Shown here: positions 4,711 through 7,431 of the stretch, piece by piece | How positions within the stretch are numbered: position 1 is the first letter of the stretch | Layout: the number at the start of each line of letters is the position of its first letter | Assembly (NCBI GenBank): GCA_016840385.1 | Contig: JAEOSL010000143.1 | Span: 1-7,431 of the forward strand | Length of the DNA stretch: 7,431 nt | Source: Candidatus Thorarchaeota archaeon | Lineage (GTDB): Archaea > Asgardarchaeota > Thorarchaeia > Thorarchaeales > Thorarchaeaceae | Reading direction: 5' to 3' | The notes under the pieces: generated by a model | Databases searched by the model: none | What the model was told of the DNA's origin: nothing | The model's input: only the letters and a program-made list of their open reading frames with translations | Program-made: the position numbers and the translations under genes

Positions 4711-7083
4711 TTACTCTTTGAACACACGCACAAGAACTGAGTTGAATCCAGGTGTACTTCCAAAATCAGTGTGTTTGTCATCAGTCAGTAAATTGATGTT
4801 GCCATCTTCTTGCCACCATCCATCTGATGACCAAACAACTCTCGGATCAAGGTCTTCAGTGAGATCAAGTCTGACTTTTTCAACACGCCCTCTTATTGAT
4901 TCAATAGTGACGTTATCTCCATCTACAAGTTCCAAGTCCTTTGCAGTATCAGGATGCATCCAGAGAAAAGCACGGTGCACTCCTGCCATGTTCTTGGGTA
5001 TCATCTGAATTGTGTCTGTTACAACATTGTAGGAACAAACATCGATCTGGCATTCTCTACATCCGATGCATTTTGTTGCATCCCAAATTGGTATCATCAG
5101 TCCCGTCATGTCCGCAGGAATATCCAATCTCTCTTCTGGTAGATCAACTGCTAACCCTGCTACTAATCCACCTAGTTCTCGTCTGAGTTTCGCTGGGGTG
5201 TCTTGGGATTTGTCGAAGTCTTTCTGAATGTCATGAGGACTTGGCTGTACAAGTGAGATGGCTTCATCAGGACATTCTTCAATGCATTTCTTACAGGAAG
5301 TGCAATGTGCAAAGCTCTTGACCGTAGCACCAACTTCGACAGTTGTATACTGAGAGTGAAGTCTTGCTCGTAGTCTTCCTGTGATCATTGTCAATGGATA
5401 TTTTTCATGAAGTAAGGGTTTAGATACTAAACTCTCGTCAGGCTCTACATGGGTTGGAAGTGGGTCGAATCCCAGATTCTCAAGTTCTTCTGAATAGAGC
5501 TCGACCTTCCCTGAAAGCGTATTGAATATTCTATCAGTGAATGGAATACTTGGACTTGTAGTACGAATTCCCTCAGGATGTTCTTGCAAATCTTCTATTG
5601 ACATGTGGCTGCATTCTTCACTATCCAATGCTTGCCTAATCGCTTCTATCTCAGACAACTGGAAATATTCTCCCAGATCCAAACGGTCTGCGATTCCTTT
5701 CCATATGTACAACTCACTCTTTACTTCTCCACGGGGTTCGACAATCTTTGGTGCAAACTGAACTATTCGATGAAGCTCGGCATGTATGAGGTTATCATGC
5801 TCAAAGATGAAAGTCGCAGGGAGTACGATATCACACATCTTGGCTGTGTCCGTCATCTCTAAATCAATGCACACCTTGAATGGTATTTTCTCAAATGCTG
5901 CCAAAGTCTTCTTTGTGTTCGGCCATTGGGTCACGGGGCTAGCAGCCTGAACAACCAATACTTTGAGTGGACTTTCTTCATGACTCAGTACATATTCGGG
6001 GATGTATGTTCCGGAGGGAACTACTGGTTTGACTGAATCGTCAAGGGCCTCATGCAGATTCACTGCTCTCCCATTGAAGGGACTATTATCAGAAGATAGG
6101 TATTGGAATCCTCCACCAGAGACCCCCAAGTATCCACAGATGGCTAGTAGACTATGTACAGCTCTTGCTGCCCAATTTCCGTTCGTGTAGTGATTCATTC
6201 CTGCTGGCGCGGTAGTTATCAAAGCTGGTCCATGAGTAGCGAATGAGTTTGCTATCCTCTCAATATCATTAACTGAAACCCAAGTGATCTCACTCACTTT
6301 CTCTTTATCGTATTCAGAGACCCTCTGTTTGTACTCTTCAAATCCTACTACGTATCGTTCGACGAACTCTTTGTCATAGAGTCCTTTGGAGATTATCTCA
6401 TTCGCGATACCCAACGCAAGCGCACCATCAGTTCCTGGTCTGATTGTAGTATAGATGTCTGCAACTTTTGCATAAGGTGTTCTTCTAGGATCGATGACAA
6501 TGAGTTTGGCTCCGTTGTCAATCGCATCTTGGATGTATTTTTTACAATGGACACTGGACTCGTGCTTGTTTGTACCCCATATGACAATGCATTGAGAATT
6601 CGCCCAGTCACTCAATTCGTGTGGAGGGAATTTTCCAACATTGAATCGTGCTCCCTCATATGCCGCCTCAAAACAGATCTCAACTATCCCTGGAATCATT
6701 CTATTTCCAAACACATTACAGAAACGAGATGCATATCGTGGAGCCATTCCATCGTTTCCAGAGCCTGAGTAGATTGCTACACTCTCTGGTCCAAACCTCT
6801 CTTTTACTTCTTTCATATGGTTTGCAATTTCGTCAAACGCAGTATCCCACGAAATTTGTTTGAAGGAGCCATCTGATTGCTTTTGAAGGGGATGAAGTAG
6901 TCTATCATCCGAGTACATTCTCAAAACGTGTGCATATCCCTTGGGACAGCATCTTCCCTGTGTGTACGGGTGATTTGGGTCTCCCTCTAATCTAGTGATC
7001 TTTCCATTCTCAACATGCACTACGTACGCACAAAGATCCGGGCAATTTAATGCACATGCTGAATAGTGCTTCTCAATCTCCAT
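4711..7083 (-). CDS. Molybdopterin oxidoreductase (DMSO-reductase superfamily) with inserted ferredoxin-like module
   Basis: Predicted Mo/W-bis-MGD redox enzyme of 790 residues. An N-terminal [4Fe-4S] site is formed by C10, C14, C18 and C46 (C-x3-C-x3-C, then C-P-K-G). The catalytic domains follow, with WDTAFDEIA (79-87), VAIYSGSGNDG (102-112), the likely metal-ligand cysteine C137 in PGIVEICFEAA, the MGD-binding stretch VIWGTN to IVIDPRRT (167-202), and LPATFIFEHDN (421-431). The C-terminal dinucleotide-binding domain starts at PLTMITGRLRARLHSQ (563-578) and resumes at HPDTAKDLELVDGD (710-723). Between them, at about 584-705, lie two iron-sulfur motifs: C594/C597/C600/C604-P and C672/C675/C678/C683. 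There is no twin-arginine signal, so it is probably cytoplasmic. No separate electron-transfer or membrane subunit is adjacent within the window; the inserted module could supply the electron path. The substrate is unknown. The FDH-type Cys/Sec-His-Gly-Pro motif is absent. Confidence 0.9.
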   Translation of the reverse strand: MEIEKHYSACALNCPDLCAYVVHVENGKITRLEGDPNHPYTQGRCCPKGYAHVLRMYSDDRLLHPLQKQSDGSFKQISWDTAFDEIANHMKEVKERFGPESVAIYSGSGNDGMAPRYASRFCNVFGNRMIPGIVEICFEAAYEGARFNVGKFPPHELSDWANSQCIVIWGTNKHESSVHCKKYIQDAIDNGAKLIVIDPRRTPYAKVADIYTTIRPGTDGALALGIANEIISKGLYDKEFVERYVVGFEEYKQRVSEYDKEKVSEITWVSVNDIERIANSFATHGPALITTAPAGMNHYTNGNWAARAVHSLLAICGYLGVSGGGFQYLSSDNSPFNGRAVNLHEALDDSVKPVVPSGTYIPEYVLSHEESPLKVLVVQAASPVTQWPNTKKTLAAFEKIPFKVCIDLEMTDTAKMCDIVLPATFIFEHDNLIHAELHRIVQFAPKIVEPRGEVKSELYIWKGIADRLDLGEYFQLSEIEAIRQALDSEECSHMSIEDLQEHPEGIRTTSPSIPFTDRIFNTLSGKVELYSEELENLGFDPLPTHVEPDESLVSKPLLHEKYPLTMITGRLRARLHSQYTTVEVGATVKSFAHCTSCKKCIEECPDEAISLVQPSPHDIQKDFDKSQDTPAKLRRELGGLVAGLAVDLPEERLDIPADMTGLMIPIWDATKCIGCRECQIDVCSYNVVTDTIQMIPKNMAGVHRAFLWMHPDTAKDLELVDGDNVTIESIRGRVEKVRLDLTEDLDPRVVWSSDGWWQEDGNINLLTDDKHTDFGSTPGFNSVLVRVFKE

Positions 7084-7108
7084 TGAATCATCAGGTTAGA
7101 AACAATGA

Positions 7109-7115
7109 GATTAAG
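7109..7115 (-). promoter_or_regulatory. Possible TATA-like box of the oxidoreductase
   Basis: The minus strand reads CTTAATC, centred about 29 bases before the ATG at 7083, which would give a leaderless mRNA. No Shine-Dalgarno site precedes the ATG, which agrees. A second AT-rich candidate, ACTAATAAAT on the minus strand at about 7138-7147, abuts the upstream palindrome. It would bring this gene more directly under the palindrome-binding factor. I cannot choose between the two. Confidence 0.35.
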
Positions 7116-7147
7116 ATTTCTGCTGAGGTCTCGGAACATTTATTAGT

Positions 7148-7163
7148 ATTCTACTAGTAGAAT
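7148..7163. promoter_or_regulatory. Perfect 16-bp palindromic operator (site 1)
   Basis: ATTCTACTAGTAGAAT is its own reverse complement over all 16 bases. It lies directly upstream of the TATA box of the PadR-like gene and adjacent to an AT-rich candidate promoter of the divergent oxidoreductase. PadR regulators are winged-helix dimers that bind palindromes near their own promoters, so the encoded regulator is the natural candidate to bind here. Confidence 0.7.
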
Positions 7164-7172
7164 GATTATATT
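7164..7172 (+). promoter_or_regulatory. TATA box (GATTATATT) of the PadR-like regulator
   Basis: GATTATATT starts 39 bases before the ATG at 7203 and is identical to the box of the gene at 3155. It fills the gap between the two palindromes, so occupancy of either would block TBP/TFB. Predicted transcription start is near 7194, leaving a leader of about 9 bases. Confidence 0.6.
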
Positions 7173-7185
7173 CTATCAGTAGAAT
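7170..7185. promoter_or_regulatory. Second, imperfect 16-bp operator (site 2)
   Basis: ATTCTATCAGTAGAAT differs from site 1 only in its central bases 7-8 (TC instead of CT). It keeps the ATTCTA and TAGAAT half-sites. Its centre is 22 bp from that of site 1, about two helical turns, so two dimers would sit on the same face of the DNA. It overlaps the 3' end of the TATA box. Confidence 0.65.
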
Positions 7186-7202
7186 AGTTTGAAGTGAAAG
7201 TT

Positions 7203-7431
7203 ATGTCCAGACCCGATTCGTCTTCACCCGAATTTCTTCCTACAACCTATCTTGCAGTCCTTACCATAATTGCTGGGGGTGCAGAGTATGGTTATGAAGT
7301 AAACACCATTATAGAGAAATTCGGATACCATGAGTGGGTAGACCTTCGATTTTCTTCGGTATACAAAGCCCTGTCAGAACTTGAGAAGAGGGGTCTAATA
7401 GAAGGCAGTAAGAAAGATGCAGCTGTAAAGA
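7203..7431 (+). CDS. PadR-family transcriptional regulator, N-terminal part (continues past window)
   Basis: The first 76 codons of a winged-helix DNA-binding regulator run off the window end. After a short Ser/Pro-rich start (MSRPDSSSPEF) comes the PadR signature: TYLAVLTIIAGGAEYGYEVNTII, a WVDLRFSSVYKALSELEKRGLIEG recognition helix, then the start of the wing. The YGYE block and SSVYKALxxLEKRGLI are typical of the family. The C-terminal dimerisation helices, which would place it in subfamily 1 or 2, are not visible. PadR proteins are usually ligand-responsive repressors of detoxification or transport genes and of themselves. Two palindromes around its TATA box support autoregulation. The divergent molybdopterin oxidoreductase is a plausible second target. 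A weak GTGAAAG lies just before the ATG. Confidence 0.88.
   Translation, partial: MSRPDSSSPEFLPTTYLAVLTIIAGGAEYGYEVNTIIEKFGYHEWVDLRFSSVYKALSELEKRGLIEGSKKDAAVK

Noticed and set aside
4711..7083. Selenocysteine-containing formate dehydrogenase
   Set aside because: The frame has no internal TGA and lacks the Cys/Sec-His-Gly-Pro active-site motif; the candidate ligand is C137 in EICFEAA.
7148..7185. Paired repeats as a short CRISPR-like array
   Set aside because: There are only two 16-bp palindromes with a 6-bp gap containing a TATA box; they are operator-sized, with no spacers and no cas genes.

Overview
The window looks like a stretch of an archaeal chromosome with moderately AT-rich DNA. Four things point to an archaeon. 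Almost every gene has a TATA-like box (GATTATATT, CTATATC or TTTAATA type) about 30-47 bases before its start codon. Leaders are very short or absent. The few ribosome-binding sites are GAGGT/GAGGAAG-like. The gene content (M29 aminopeptidase, NhaD/ArsB-type permease, DinB-like protein, PadR regulator, large molybdopterin oxidoreductase) is common in archaea. The exact lineage cannot be fixed from the sequence; an Asgard or other mesophilic archaeal genome is only a guess.

Layout from left to right: (1) the last 37 codons of a probable sensor histidine kinase (+), ending in a small hairpin shared with a convergent neighbour; (2) an M29 metallo-aminopeptidase (-) with all six expected metal/catalytic residues; (3) a small two-helix membrane protein with a C-terminal zinc ribbon (-); (4) a divergent 114-base intergenic region, then a 12-helix-type NhaD/ArsB ion permease (+); (5) two adjacent paralogues (+) that share an uncharacterised domain of about 70 residues, one soluble and one fused to a two-helix membrane anchor, each with its own copy of the same promoter and leader; (6) a DinB-like putative metal-dependent enzyme (+) whose TATA box overlaps the previous stop codon; (7) a convergent 790-residue molybdopterin oxidoreductase (-) carrying a two-cluster ferredoxin-like module inserted in its C-terminal domain; (8) a divergent 119-base regulatory region with two tandem 16-bp palindromes around a TATA box; (9) the first 76 codons of a PadR-family transcription regulator (+), cut by the window end.

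Genes appear to be transcribed mostly as single units, since nearly every one has its own promoter-like element. The one clear regulatory unit is the right end: a PadR-type repressor divergent from the molybdopterin enzyme, with operator-like palindromes in between. This suggests the repressor controls itself and perhaps the oxidoreductase in response to a ligand. The most novel-looking material is the paralogue pair of unknown domain (3115-4186), including a run of ten G between membrane anchor and domain, and the ferredoxin insertion in the oxidoreductase.
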